A DNA stretch of 64,000 bases from Streptomyces pactum (lineage in GTDB: Bacteria > Actinomycetota > Actinomycetes > Streptomycetales > Streptomycetaceae): positions 5,642,001 through 5,706,000 of the forward strand of contig NZ_JACYXC010000001.1 of assembly GCF_016031615.1 (NCBI RefSeq). The letters run 5' to 3'. A model generated the notes under the pieces. It had not been told where the DNA came from. It saw only the letters and a program-made list of their open reading frames with translations, and ran no database searches. A program made the translations under genes and the position numbers. Shown here one piece after another: positions 39,386 to 47,597 of the stretch; the stretch's first letter is position 1, and every line of letters begins with the position of its first letter.

Positions 39386-39434
39386 TCCCACGAATACCGG
39401 CTCCCACGGATACCGGCCGTCCCACGGATACCGG
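39386..39434. repeat. Three 15-bp direct repeats TCCCACGRATACCGG
   Basis: Copies at 39386-39400 (A variant), 39402-39416 and 39420-39434 (G variant), between the convergent gluK and TAXI receptor genes. Confidence 0.65.
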
Positions 39435-39570
39435 CGGCCCGGTCCGGCCACGGGGCGCCGGGCACCTGCCGGCCGGGCGCCTGCCGCCGGGCCCTCCGTC
39501 GTCGGGCCGTCCGTCGCCGGCTGCCGGGCCGGCCGTCGGTGTCCCCGCGGGCGCCGTCGGCGCGCGGCGC

Positions 39571-40566
39571 CTACGGCTTGACCGACCGGTAGTAGCGCGC
39601 CGCGCCCTCGTGCAGCGGCAGCGGATCGGTGAAGACCGCCGTCCGCAGGTCCACCTTCTGCGCCGCGTGCACCTCCTCGCCGATCCGGTCCCGGCTGCGG
39701 ATCACCGTGCGGGTGATCGCCTCGGTCAGCTCGGCGTCCGCGTCCTCGGTCGTCACCAGCAGGTTCGCCACCGCGATCGTCTTGATCGCCTCGCCCCGCT
39801 GGACCCACGGGTAGGCGTCCGGGGGCATCACCGCGGCCCGGTAGTAGCGGGTGCGCTCACCCTGCCTGTGCAGCGGACCGGCGAGATCGCTCAGCGGCAC
39901 CAGCCGCACCGGTACGTTCCGGACCAGGTCCTGCAGCGCCTTCGTGGGCAGGCCGCCGGACCAGAAGAACGCGTCCAGCTCGCCCTCCCGCATCAGCCGC
40001 GTCATCCGGTCGATGCCCACCCGCTGGGCCCGGATGTCGGTGTCCAGGTCCAGCCCGGCGGCGGTGAGCAGCCGCCGGGAGATCAGTTGGACGCCCGACC
40101 GGTCCTCGCCGACGCCCACCCGCCGCCCGGCCAGGTCCGCCGCCGACCGCACCGGCGAGCCCTGCGGGACCACCAGCTGCACGTAGTCGTCGTACAGCCG
40201 CGCGCAGGCCCGCAGCCGCTCCGCCCCCTTCCCGCCGTCGGCGGCGTAGGAGGCGGCCGCGTCGGCGGTGGCGATGGCGAACGACGCCTTCCCAGCGGCC
40301 ACCCGGTGCAGGTTGTCCACCGAGCCCTGGCTGTGCAGCAGCTCCACCTCCACCTCCGGCAGGTCCCGGCGCAGATCGGCCCGGAGCAGGGTGCCGTACC
40401 TCTCGTACACCCCGGTGGGCACGCCGGTGGAGAGCACCACCCGCCCCCGCGGCGTGCTGTCCGAGCCGACCGGCAGCAGCCACCACAACAGCGTCACCAG
40501 CGCCACGGCCGCCGCCACGGACGACAGCAGACGGCGGCGGCGCGGGGAGGCGGAACCGACGGACAT
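39571..40566 (-). CDS. TAXI family TRAP-type solute receptor
   Basis: Extracytoplasmic solute-binding protein of 331 residues in the TAXI branch of TRAP transporters. An N-terminal membrane anchor or uncleaved signal (LLSSVAAAVALVTLLWWLLP, about 12-32) follows an Arg-rich start. The TAXI fold is marked by LSTGVPTGVYERYGTLL, SQGSVDNLHRVAAGKASFAIATADAA, RVGVGEDRSGVQLISRRLL and DAFFWSGGLPTKALQDL. No TRAP membrane genes (fused DctQM) lie next to it, so it either pairs with a distant permease or is a sensor subunit; gluRK next door is a possible but unproven partner. ATG 40566 is chosen because upstream sequence is Arg/Pro noise. Confidence 0.85.
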   Translation of the reverse strand: MSVGSASPRRRRLLSSVAAAVALVTLLWWLLPVGSDSTPRGRVVLSTGVPTGVYERYGTLLRADLRRDLPEVEVELLHSQGSVDNLHRVAAGKASFAIATADAAASYAADGGKGAERLRACARLYDDYVQLVVPQGSPVRSAADLAGRRVGVGEDRSGVQLISRRLLTAAGLDLDTDIRAQRVGIDRMTRLMREGELDAFFWSGGLPTKALQDLVRNVPVRLVPLSDLAGPLHRQGERTRYYRAAVMPPDAYPWVQRGEAIKTIAVANLLVTTEDADAELTEAITRTVIRSRDRIGEEVHAAQKVDLRTAVFTDPLPLHEGAARYYRSVKP

Positions 40567-40907
40567 GCCCTGGATCCTGCCAGCTTTCCGGCCGGGGAGG
40601 GAGGGCCGGGCGGCGGCCGGACGCGAGCGCCGGCGCTCACCGGCGGTGCGCGGCGCCACCGGGCGGTGACGCGCGCACGCCCCCCACGCGGCGCACCGGT
40701 CCGCCCGCGGGCCCCGCCGGCTGCCCGCGGGCCCCCGCCGCCGGACGGCACCCGGCGGTCCGTCCGGTGTGCGGCCCCGGTGCCCGCGCACCCGGGACCT
40801 CCGCCGGCGGCGCGCCCGGCGGAGGGGCGGCACGGCCCCGCGCCGGACGGTGATCACCGGCCGCTCCCGCGGCGGGAGGTGTCCCCCGGACGCCCTACTC
40901 TTGAACC
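40567..40907. other. Divergent intergenic region TAXI receptor / miaB
   Basis: About 340 bp, no gene. GCCCGCGGGCCCC occurs twice near 40,710-40,735. The miaB promoter lies at its right end. Confidence 0.35.
40896..40907 (+). promoter_or_regulatory. Probable leaderless promoter of miaB
   Basis: TACTCT (40896-40901) is followed by 6 nt and then ATG 40908, with no Shine-Dalgarno sequence. Confidence 0.45.
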
Positions 40908-42437
40908 ATGACCAGCAGCAGCGACCGGAGCCCCGACGTGGACGTTCACACCCCCAAGAGCTACGAGATCCGCACCTACGGGTGCCAGATGAACGTCCAC
41001 GACTCCGAGCGGCTGTCGGGTCTGCTGGAGGACGCCGGCTACGTGCGCGCGCCCCGGGGCACCGCCGAGGGCGAGGCCGACATCATCGTCTTCAACACCT
41101 GCGCGGTGCGGGAGAACGCCGACAACCGGCTCTACGGCAACCTCGGCCGGCTGGCCCCGATCAAGGCCCGGCGGCCGGGGATGCAGATCGCCGTCGGAGG
41201 CTGCCTGGCACAGAAGGACCGCGACACCATCGTCAAGCGCGCCCCGTGGGTGGACGTGGTGTTCGGCACGCACAACATCGGCAAGCTGCCGGTGCTGCTG
41301 GAGCGCGCCCGGATCCAGGAAGCGGCACAGGTGGAGATCGCCGAGTCGCTGGAGGCGTTCCCCTCCACGCTCCCCACCCGCCGCGAGTCCGCCTACGCCG
41401 CGTGGGTCTCCATCTCCGTCGGCTGCAACAACACCTGCACCTTCTGCATCGTCCCGGCGCTGCGCGGCAAGGAGAAGGACCGCCGGCCCGGGGACATCCT
41501 CGCCGAGGTGGAGGCGCTGGTCGCCGAGGGCGTCACCGAGATCACCCTGCTCGGCCAGAACGTCAACGCCTACGGTTCCGACATCGGCGACCGGGAGGCG
41601 TTCTCCAAGCTGCTGCGCGCCTGCGGCCGGATCGAGGGGCTGGAGCGGGTGCGCTTCACCTCGCCGCACCCCCGCGACTTCACCGATGACGTGATCGCCG
41701 CCATGGCGGAGACCCCCAACGTGATGCCGCAGCTCCACATGCCGCTGCAGTCCGGCTCCGACACCGTGCTCAAGGCGATGCGCCGCTCCTACCGCCAGGA
41801 GCGCTACCTGGGCATCATCGAGAAGGTCCGCGCCGCGATCCCGCACGCCGCCATCTCCACCGACATCATCGTGGGCTTCCCCGGCGAGACCGAGGAGGAC
41901 TTCGAACAGACCCTGCACGTGGTGCGCGAGGCCCGGTTCGCCCAGGCGTTCACCTTCCAGTACTCCAAGCGGCCCGGCACGCCGGCAGCCGAGATGGACG
42001 GCCAGGTGCCCAAGGAGGTCGTGCAGGGGCGGTACGAGCGGCTGGTGGCCCTCCAGGAGGAGATCTCCTGGGCCGAGAACAAGAAGCAGGTCGGCCGCAC
42101 GCTGGAGGTGATGGTCGCCGAGGGCGAGGGCCGCAAGGACGACGCCACCCGGCGGCTGTCCGGCCGCGCCCCGGACAACCGGCTGGTCCACTTCACCCGC
42201 CCCGCCGAGCCGGTCCGCCCCGGTGACGTGGCGACGGTGGAGGTCACCTACGCGGCCCCGCACCACCTGCTGGCCGAGGGACCGGTCCGGGCCGTGCGGC
42301 GAACCCGCGCCGGGGACGCCTGGGAGCGGCGGAACGCCGCCCCGCAGCAGAAGCCGCAGGGCGTGATGCTGGGGCTGCCCACCGTCGGCGCACCGGCCGC
42401 GGTCCCGGCACCGGCCGCCGGCTGCGGCTGCGACTGA
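40908..42437 (+). CDS. miaB: tRNA-2-methylthio-N6-dimethylallyladenosine synthase MiaB
   Basis: Radical-SAM methylthiotransferase of 509 residues acting on i6A37 of tRNAs reading UNN codons, after MiaA. UPF0004 domain begins IRTYGCQMNVHDSERLSG with cluster ligand Cys26, plus Cys in FNTCAVRENA and VGGCLAQKD. The radical-SAM motif is Cys173, Cys177, Cys180 in VGCNNTCTFCIVPALRGKEKDRRPGDI, diagnostic for MiaB. TRAM domain at about 385-450. A C-terminal extension of about 50 residues ends AAGCGCD, with two extra cysteines not seen in most MiaB proteins. miaA lies 2.1 kb downstream. Confidence 0.95.
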   Translation: MTSSSDRSPDVDVHTPKSYEIRTYGCQMNVHDSERLSGLLEDAGYVRAPRGTAEGEADIIVFNTCAVRENADNRLYGNLGRLAPIKARRPGMQIAVGGCLAQKDRDTIVKRAPWVDVVFGTHNIGKLPVLLERARIQEAAQVEIAESLEAFPSTLPTRRESAYAAWVSISVGCNNTCTFCIVPALRGKEKDRRPGDILAEVEALVAEGVTEITLLGQNVNAYGSDIGDREAFSKLLRACGRIEGLERVRFTSPHPRDFTDDVIAAMAETPNVMPQLHMPLQSGSDTVLKAMRRSYRQERYLGIIEKVRAAIPHAAISTDIIVGFPGETEEDFEQTLHVVREARFAQAFTFQYSKRPGTPAAEMDGQVPKEVVQGRYERLVALQEEISWAENKKQVGRTLEVMVAEGEGRKDDATRRLSGRAPDNRLVHFTRPAEPVRPGDVATVEVTYAAPHHLLAEGPVRAVRRTRAGDAWERRNAAPQQKPQGVMLGLPTVGAPAAVPAPAAGCGCD

Positions 42438-42490
42438 CCCGACCGGGCCCGGTGCGGCACCTCACGGACGGGGACCCGCGACGGACGTGC

Positions 42491-42585
42491 CGCCGGACGA
42501 CGGCGGTGCCGTGCGACGGGGGTGCTGTGCGACGGCGGTGCCAACGACGGGGGTGCTGTGCGACGGGGGTGCCGGACGACGGGCG
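42491..42585. repeat. GACGGSGGTGCYGTGC tandem repeat downstream of miaB
   Basis: About five copies of a 15-18-bp unit, GACGGCGGTGCCGTGC alternating with GACGGGGGTGCTGTGC, fill this stretch. No coding frame is supported across it. Confidence 0.6.
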
Positions 42586-42675
42586 GGCCCGGAGCGGGCC
42601 CGGTGGACCGGTCGCCCCGCGGCCGGGGTGACCGGTACGGCCGGTACCGCCCGCGCGGCCGGGGACGGGTCGGCT

Positions 42676-42687
42676 AGGGTTCCGGCC
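42676..42687 (+). promoter_or_regulatory. Probable leaderless promoter
   Basis: TAGGGT (about 42675-42680) lies 7 nt before ATG 42688, and no ribosome binding site is present. Confidence 0.4.
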
Positions 42688-43398
42688 ATGCTTGCCGCCG
42701 CCGCCATCTGCCCCTGCCCGCCGGTCCTCGTCCCCGAGGTCGCGGCGGGCGCAGCGCCCGAACTGGCCGCGCTCCGTGCCGCCTGCGCGGACGCCGTGGG
42801 GGTGCTCGCGGCCGCCCGGCCGGACCGCCTGGTGGTGGTCGGCCCGGCCGGACCGGAGGAGGCCGGGCGGTACCCGCAGGGCGCCCCCGGCTCGTTCCGG
42901 GGCTTCGGGGTGGAGGCCGAGGTCCGGCTGGGCGCCGGGGAGCCGGCCGAGGCGAGGCCGCTGCCGGTCTCCCTCGCCGTGGCGGCCTGGCTGCTGGAGC
43001 GGACCGGGTGGGCCGCCGCTCCGGTCGAGGGGCTGGCCGTCGCCGAGACGGCGGACGGCGACGCGTGCGCCGCGACCGGCCGTGAGCTGGCTGACCCGGC
43101 CGGACGGCTCGCGCTGCTGGTGATGGGCGACGGCAGCGCCTGCCGGTCGCTGAAGGCCCCCGGCTACCTCGACGAGCGGGCCGCCGGTTTCGACGCGGCG
43201 GTGGCGCGCGCCCTGGGCACCGCCGACACCGCCGCCCTGGCAGCGCTGGACGCCGGTCTCGCGGCCGAGCTGCGGGTGGCCGGGCGCGCCCCCTGGCAGG
43301 TGCTGGCGGCCGCGGCCGGCGGCACCCGGCCGACCGGCGCGCTGCTGTACGACGACGCCCCCTACGGGGTGGGCTACCTGGTCGCGACCTGGTCCTGA
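42688..43398 (+). CDS. LigB-like class III extradiol dioxygenase-fold protein
   Basis: 236-residue Ala-rich protein of a type common in actinobacteria between miaB and miaA, related to class III extradiol ring-cleavage dioxygenases (LigB fold). Visible features: AAAAICPCPPVLVPEVAAGAA at the N-terminus, a RLVVVGP strand, ALLVMGDGSACRSLKAPGYLDERAAGFDAAVARAL, and ALLYDDAPYGVGYLVATW at the end. The usual iron-binding histidines of LigB are not evident, for example no H-x-H near the N-terminus, so catalysis is doubtful. Cytoplasmic. Start is probably leaderless. Function unknown. Confidence 0.75.
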   Translation: MLAAAAICPCPPVLVPEVAAGAAPELAALRAACADAVGVLAAARPDRLVVVGPAGPEEAGRYPQGAPGSFRGFGVEAEVRLGAGEPAEARPLPVSLAVAAWLLERTGWAAAPVEGLAVAETADGDACAATGRELADPAGRLALLVMGDGSACRSLKAPGYLDERAAGFDAAVARALGTADTAALAALDAGLAAELRVAGRAPWQVLAAAAGGTRPTGALLYDDAPYGVGYLVATWS

Positions 43399-43808
43399 AG
43401 GACCGCCCCGGGGGCACGGGCACGGGGGCGCGCTGCGCCGTGCACCGGCCGACGGTCGGCCACGGGCGGCGCACCGCCGAGCAGGTCGGAGCGGCTCGCG
43501 ACGGCTGATGACGGTCACGACGGAACCGCGGCGGCCGGGCACGGTCACGACGGGACCGCGGCGTCCGGGCGCGGTCACGACGAGGTGCCGGCGGCCGCGG
43601 GGGGACGGCGACGCCAGCCGGCGGGACGCCGACGCTGCCCGGGGTGAGGGCCGGCGAGGGGCTTCGACGGGCCCGTTGGGACGGCAACGGGGGAGGCAGG
43701 GCGCCGACGGGCCCCGGGCGGGACGCGACGGCGCCGGCGGGGATCCGGTGACGGGCCCCGGGTGGGGCGGGGACGGCCGCGGCGGGGCTCTCCGCGGCCG
43801 TCGGGCGT
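43399..43808. other. Gene-free region with 30-bp repeats
   Basis: About 410 bp between convergent genes. It contains a 30-bp tandem repeat (43512-43597) and otherwise only Arg/Gly-rich shadow frames. Confidence 0.45.
43512..43597. repeat. 30-bp tandem repeat, nearly three copies
   Basis: Units beginning CGGTCACGACGG at 43512, 43542 and 43572 have exact 30-bp spacing. The first two differ at only a few positions; the third degenerates after about 12 bp. Confidence 0.7.
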
Positions 43809-44135
43809 TCACCCGCCGGGCGTGGTGCCCGCCGGTCCGGCGCCGTCCTGCGGTCCGGTCCCGGTGCCGCTCTCCGGGCCGGGGGCCGAGCGGTCGCCCG
43901 GCGGGGTGGTGCCGGGCCCTGCCGCTTCCTTCCGTGCGAAGCGGCCGAGCGTCTCCTTGGCCTTGCCCGTGCCCGTCTCGATCCGGCCGCGGTACTTGCC
44001 CTTGGTCCGGGAATCCACCGTTCTGGCGGCCTTGTCCAGACCTCGCTGGATCTGGTCCTCGTGCTGCTGCACGAAGTCACCGGCCTTGCTCTTCGCGGCG
44101 CCGGCCCTCGCCCTGAGTGTGTCCAGCAGGCCCAT
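43809..44135 (-). CDS. MT0933-like antitoxin family protein
   Basis: 108-residue protein of the actinobacterial family annotated as antitoxin (PF14013, Rv0909-like). The N-terminal 70 residues are the conserved Lys/Gly/Ala helical part: MGLLDTLRARAGAAKSKAGDF, HEDQIQRGLDKAARTVDSRTKGKYRGRI and GTGKAKETLGRFA. The last 35 are a Gly/Pro/Thr-rich tail. ATG 44135 has GGGAGG at a good distance. No RelE- or Phd-type toxin gene is adjacent: the upstream gene encodes a different small acidic protein. The antitoxin label is therefore by family only; these proteins also resemble CsbD-like stress proteins. Confidence 0.8.
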   Translation of the reverse strand: MGLLDTLRARAGAAKSKAGDFVQQHEDQIQRGLDKAARTVDSRTKGKYRGRIETGTGKAKETLGRFARKEAAGPGTTPPGDRSAPGPESGTGTGPQDGAGPAGTTPGG

Positions 44136-44161
44136 CGGGTCACCCTCCCTGATCAGAGGTG

Positions 44162-44392
44162 CTACGCGCGGGCGTCCTCACCGGTCTCGTTGTCCGCCGC
44201 CTCGTCCGCGCCCTGCTGCTTGGGGATGCCCACGCCCTCCGACGCGGGGGCCGGCTCTGCGTCGGCCCGGTCCGCCGGAGCGGGTTCCGAGTCAACCGCA
44301 GCGGCGGCGGAATCATCCTTCTGGGCGACGGTCGCGGCCTCCTCGGTTGACGCCTCGGCCTTGCGTCGGCGAAACCTTGAAAAAACGCCCAT
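44162..44392 (-). CDS. Small acidic Streptomyces protein (often labelled gliding motility protein)
   Basis: 76-residue acidic, disordered protein. Basic N-terminus MGVFSRFRRRKAEA, then a low-complexity Ala/Glu/Asp/Pro/Ser middle, then GVGIPKQQGADEAADNETGEDARA. Databases commonly name this Streptomyces-specific protein gliding motility protein; nothing in the sequence supports motility. ATG 44392 has GGAG 5 nt upstream; a GTG at 44398 overlaps that site. 26 bp upstream of the antitoxin-family gene on the same strand, so probably co-transcribed. No cysteines or membrane segments. Confidence 0.75.
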   Translation of the reverse strand: MGVFSRFRRRKAEASTEEAATVAQKDDSAAAAVDSEPAPADRADAEPAPASEGVGIPKQQGADEAADNETGEDARA

Positions 44393-44462
44393 ATCCACTC
44401 CATACCTTACTCGTGTGGGTGAAATTCCGTGATGACGGGGGCGTCCCAGGGCGCTGCCCGCC

Positions 44463-44484
44463 GATCCGGTACCGGGACCGGATC
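44463..44484. repeat. Inverted repeat GATCCGGT-N6-ACCGGATC
   Basis: Perfect 8-bp arms at 44463-44470 and 44477-44484 in the divergent gap between the small acidic gene and miaA. Candidate operator. Confidence 0.45.
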
Positions 44485-44573
44485 ACGGCATCTCGCTCGG
44501 GCAACGACTCCGCCCGGCAGGCGTCACGTCACTCGTTCCGGGGGTGTCCGCGAGGTTTGCGAAACTGTCCCTC

Positions 44574-45512
44574 GTGAACAGCGCAGTCCCCGCACCGCGG
44601 GTCATCGCCGTCGTCGGGCCCACGGCGGCCGGCAAATCGGATCTGGGCGTGGCCCTCGCCCGCCGCCTCGGCGGCGAGGTGATCAATGCCGACTCCATGC
44701 AGCTCTACCGCGGCATGGACATCGGCACCGCCAAGCTCACCCCGGCCGAGCAGCAGGGCATCCCGCACCGCCTGCTGGACATCTGGGACGTGACGCGGAC
44801 GGCCAGCGTCGCCGAGTACCAGCGTCTGGCGCGGGCCGAGATCGACCGGCTGCTCGCCCAGGGCCGCACCCCGGTCCTGGTGGGCGGCTCCGGCCTGTAC
44901 ATCCGCGGGGCCATCGACGCCCTGGAGTTCCCCGGCACCGACCCGGCGGTCCGGGCCCGGCTGGAGGCGGAGCTGGCCGAGGTGGGTTCCGGCGCCCTGC
45001 ACGCCAGGCTGGCCGCCGCCGACCCGGACGCGGCCCGCGCCATCCTGCCCAGCAACGGCCGCCGGGTGGTGCGCGCGCTGGAGGTCATCGAGATCACCGG
45101 CCGGCCCTTCACCGCCAACCTCCCGGGGCACCAGGCCGTCTACGACACGCTCCAGATCGGTGTCGATGTGGCGCGGCCGGAACTCGACGAGCGGATCGCC
45201 CGGCGGGTGGACCGGATGTGGGAGGCCGGACTGGTCGAGGAGGTGCGCGCGCTGGAGGCCCGGGGGCTGCGCGAGGGGCGTACCGCCTCCCGCGCGCTGG
45301 GCTACCAGCAGGTGCTCACCGCGCTGGCGGGGGAGTGCACCGAGGAGGAGGCGCGGAGCGAGACGGTCCGCGCGACCAAGCGGTTCGCGCGCCGCCAGGA
45401 CTCCTGGTTCCGGCGCGATCCGCGGGTCCACTGGCTCAGCGGCGCAATCGCCGACCGGGCGGAACTCGAAGCCCGCGCGCTGGCGTTGGTCGAACGAGCG
45501 GTCACAGCCTGA
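44574..45512 (+). CDS. miaA: tRNA dimethylallyltransferase MiaA
   Basis: 312-residue P-loop enzyme that prenylates A37 of UNN-reading tRNAs, making the substrate of MiaB. P-loop GPTAAGKS (15-22); catalytic Asp in NADSMQLYRGMDIGTAKLT; HHLLD-equivalent IPHRLLDIWDVT; VGGSGLYIRGAIDALEFPG; and the C-terminal RQDSWFRRDPRVHWL. GTG 44574 (MNSAVPAPRVIAVV) is preferred over GTG 44544 because the conserved sequence begins there, although neither has a good ribosome binding site. Leaderless translation is possible. Confidence 0.94.
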   Translation: MNSAVPAPRVIAVVGPTAAGKSDLGVALARRLGGEVINADSMQLYRGMDIGTAKLTPAEQQGIPHRLLDIWDVTRTASVAEYQRLARAEIDRLLAQGRTPVLVGGSGLYIRGAIDALEFPGTDPAVRARLEAELAEVGSGALHARLAAADPDAARAILPSNGRRVVRALEVIEITGRPFTANLPGHQAVYDTLQIGVDVARPELDERIARRVDRMWEAGLVEEVRALEARGLREGRTASRALGYQQVLTALAGECTEEEARSETVRATKRFARRQDSWFRRDPRVHWLSGAIADRAELEARALALVERAVTA

Positions 45513-45536
45513 TCACGTGATGGCATCGGGACGCTC

Positions 45537-45557
45537 CGGGGGTCAATGGGGCCCCCG
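45537..45557 (+). terminator. Possible miaA terminator
   Basis: CGGGGG (45537-45542) and CCCCCG (45552-45557), 9-nt loop, 24 nt after miaA. A palindrome ATCACGTGAT (45512-45521) overlaps the end of miaA. Confidence 0.35.
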
Positions 45558-45617
45558 CGCCCGTGCCATCATCGAGCTTCGATCGTGCCGTGTCTGGAGT
45601 TGGGAGGGCGTGTGGCG

Positions 45618-46196
45618 ATGGAGGCCGGCCCTCGCGACACTTCACAGCAGCAGGGTGATCCGGGGACGTTCCCGCCGGACGGGCCCGACGACGACCCCAC
45701 CGGCGGCCCCGCGGACGCCGGCGGCCTCACGGACGGGGACGGCGCCCCCCGGCTCCCCGGCGGCACCGCCGTGGACCCGGCCGGCCCGCCCCCGCTGACC
45801 GGCGAAGACCCCGGTTCCCCGGACGGCGAGGAGCTGCCGGGAGCCCCCGGCGCCTCCGGGGAGTCCTTCCGCGACCTGCGCCCGCCCCGGCGGTTCCGGA
45901 TCTGGCAGATCGCCCCGATCGTGGGCCTGGCGATCCTCGGCTCGCTGATGTTCGCCTTCCCGCTCGCCTTCGAGTTCGGCGACGGCGGCGCGGTGGTCGC
46001 CATGCTGGGGCTGCTGCTCAGCTGCTGCGCCGCCGGATGGGGACTGATGGCCGCCCGGCGGGTGGGCTACACCTGGCCCGGCCTGCCCCCCCGGGGCTCC
46101 GGACGCCGCCCCGACTGGCGCTTCGTCGCCCTCTACGTGGCCGTGGTGGCGGTGCTGGCCGCCCTCGCGATCTGGCGCGTGGCGCGGCTGCGCTAG
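45618..46196 (+). CDS. Membrane protein of unknown function
   Basis: 192-residue protein with a long acidic, Gly/Pro/Asp-rich cytoplasmic N-terminus (1-95) and three predicted helices: IWQIAPIVGLAILGSLMFAF (about 99-122), GAVVAMLGLLLSCCAAGWGLM (about 130-150) and FVALYVAVVAVLAALAIW (about 170-190). A paired cysteine lies in helix 2. It is the usual Streptomyces gene between miaA and dapF. ATG 45618 is 10 nt after GGGAGG; GTG 45612 is 4 nt from it. No family function known to me. Confidence 0.75.
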   Translation: MEAGPRDTSQQQGDPGTFPPDGPDDDPTGGPADAGGLTDGDGAPRLPGGTAVDPAGPPPLTGEDPGSPDGEELPGAPGASGESFRDLRPPRRFRIWQIAPIVGLAILGSLMFAFPLAFEFGDGGAVVAMLGLLLSCCAAGWGLMAARRVGYTWPGLPPRGSGRRPDWRFVALYVAVVAVLAALAIWRVARLR

Positions 46197-46547
46197 CCGC
46201 TCGGGCCGGTGCCGTCCCCGCCCCTCCGCGCGGGCCGCCGACCCACCGGGATGCGCCGGAGACGCCCTGGAGGCTGCGTACCGAAGATCCTCCGCGCGTA
46301 CCACCCGTCGGAGACCCCCGGGCGGTACGCGCGCCGGGCCGGGCCGGTACCGGGGCCCGCCGGACACCGGGAGCCGCCGCAGCGAGCCGTGCCGGGAGCC
46401 GCCGCGCCGGGCGGTCCCGGGCACACCCACCGGGCCGCCGTCACACCCCGCCAGGGGCTGCCGTCGGTCCCCGTCCCCGGGGCGCCGGTGATCGCGCGCC
46501 TCCGGCCGGACCGGCGGATCACCGCGGCTCCCCGTAGGATCGTTCAG
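46197..46547. other. Intergenic region before dapF
   Basis: About 350 bp without a gene. Arg/Pro-rich open frames in several frames are noise. TAGGAT (46535-46540), 7 nt before GTG 46548, is the likely leaderless dapF promoter. Confidence 0.4.
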
Positions 46548-47447
46548 GTGAGCACTACCGCACCCCTTTCCTTCCTCAAGGGCCACGGCACCGAGAACGA
46601 CTTCGTGATCGTCCCCGACCCCGACGGTACGACCGAGCTGTCCCCGGCCCAGGTGGCCCGGCTCTGCGACCGCCGCGCCGGCATCGGCGGCGACGGGTTG
46701 CTGCGGGCCGTCCGGTCCGCCGCCCACCCCGAGGCGCGCGGCATGGCCGGCGAGGCCGAGTGGTTCATGGACTACCGCAACAGCGACGGCTCCGTCGCCG
46801 AGATGTGCGGCAACGGCTCGCGGGTGTTCGCCTGCTACCTGCGGCACGCCGGCCTCGTGTCGTTCGGCGACGTGGCGATCGCCACCCGGGACGGGGTGAA
46901 GCGGGTGCACCTGGCCAAGAACGGCGACGTCACGGTCGGCATGGGCCGGGCCCGGTTCCCCGACGGACAGGTCACGGTGACCGTCGGCGAACGCAGCTGG
47001 CCGGCCCGCAACGTCGACATGGGCAACCCGCACGCGGTGGCCTTCGTCGAGGACCTGGACCACGCCGGATCCCTGCTGTCGGCCCCGGCGTACCACCCCG
47101 CGGACGTCTACCCCCGCGGCGTCAACGTCGAGTTCGTGGTCGACCGCGGCCCGCGCCACGTGGCGATGCGGGTCCACGAGCGCGGCTCCGGCGAGACCCG
47201 CTCCTGCGGCACCGGCGCCTGCGCGGTCGCGGTGGCCGCCGCCCGCCGGGACGGCGCGGACCCCGCGGTGACCGGCACCCCCGTCACCTACACCGTGGAC
47301 GTGCCCGGTGGCACGCTGATGATCAGCGAGCTGCCGGACGGCACCGTGGAGATGACCGGGCCGGCGGTGATCGTCGCCCAGGGGCGGATCGACCCCGACT
47401 GGTGGGCCGGCGCGTCCACCGGTGCTCCGGCGAACCTTCACGCATAA
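46548..47447 (+). CDS. dapF: Diaminopimelate epimerase DapF
   Basis: 299-residue cofactor-independent epimerase converting LL- to meso-diaminopimelate for lysine synthesis. Streptomyces peptidoglycan uses the LL form, so here it mainly serves lysine. The two catalytic cysteines are Cys87 (EMCGNGSRVFA) and Cys220 (ETRSCGTGACAVAVAA). FLKGHGTENDFVIV and RNVDMGNPHAVAFV are family signatures. GTG 46548 is directly preceded by a -10-like TAGGAT and lacks a Shine-Dalgarno, suggesting a leaderless start. Confidence 0.95.
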   Translation: MSTTAPLSFLKGHGTENDFVIVPDPDGTTELSPAQVARLCDRRAGIGGDGLLRAVRSAAHPEARGMAGEAEWFMDYRNSDGSVAEMCGNGSRVFACYLRHAGLVSFGDVAIATRDGVKRVHLAKNGDVTVGMGRARFPDGQVTVTVGERSWPARNVDMGNPHAVAFVEDLDHAGSLLSAPAYHPADVYPRGVNVEFVVDRGPRHVAMRVHERGSGETRSCGTGACAVAVAAARRDGADPAVTGTPVTYTVDVPGGTLMISELPDGTVEMTGPAVIVAQGRIDPDWWAGASTGAPANLHA

Positions 47448-47597
47448 CCGAGTTCCGGGAAAAATAACTCGCTCGAATGGGTGATCCGTTTCACTCTCGG
47501 CGAGAGGCGGTCGGCCGTGCGTGGTGGGCTCGGTAGCATCAAGCACCGGCCCCGGGGGTGAACCCCACCACGCCGGTCCGACCAGCCGGAGGTGCCC

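Noticed and set aside
42491..42585. Possible CRISPR-like array
   Set aside because: Units are 15-18 bp and directly adjacent with no unique spacers, and no cas genes are in the window.
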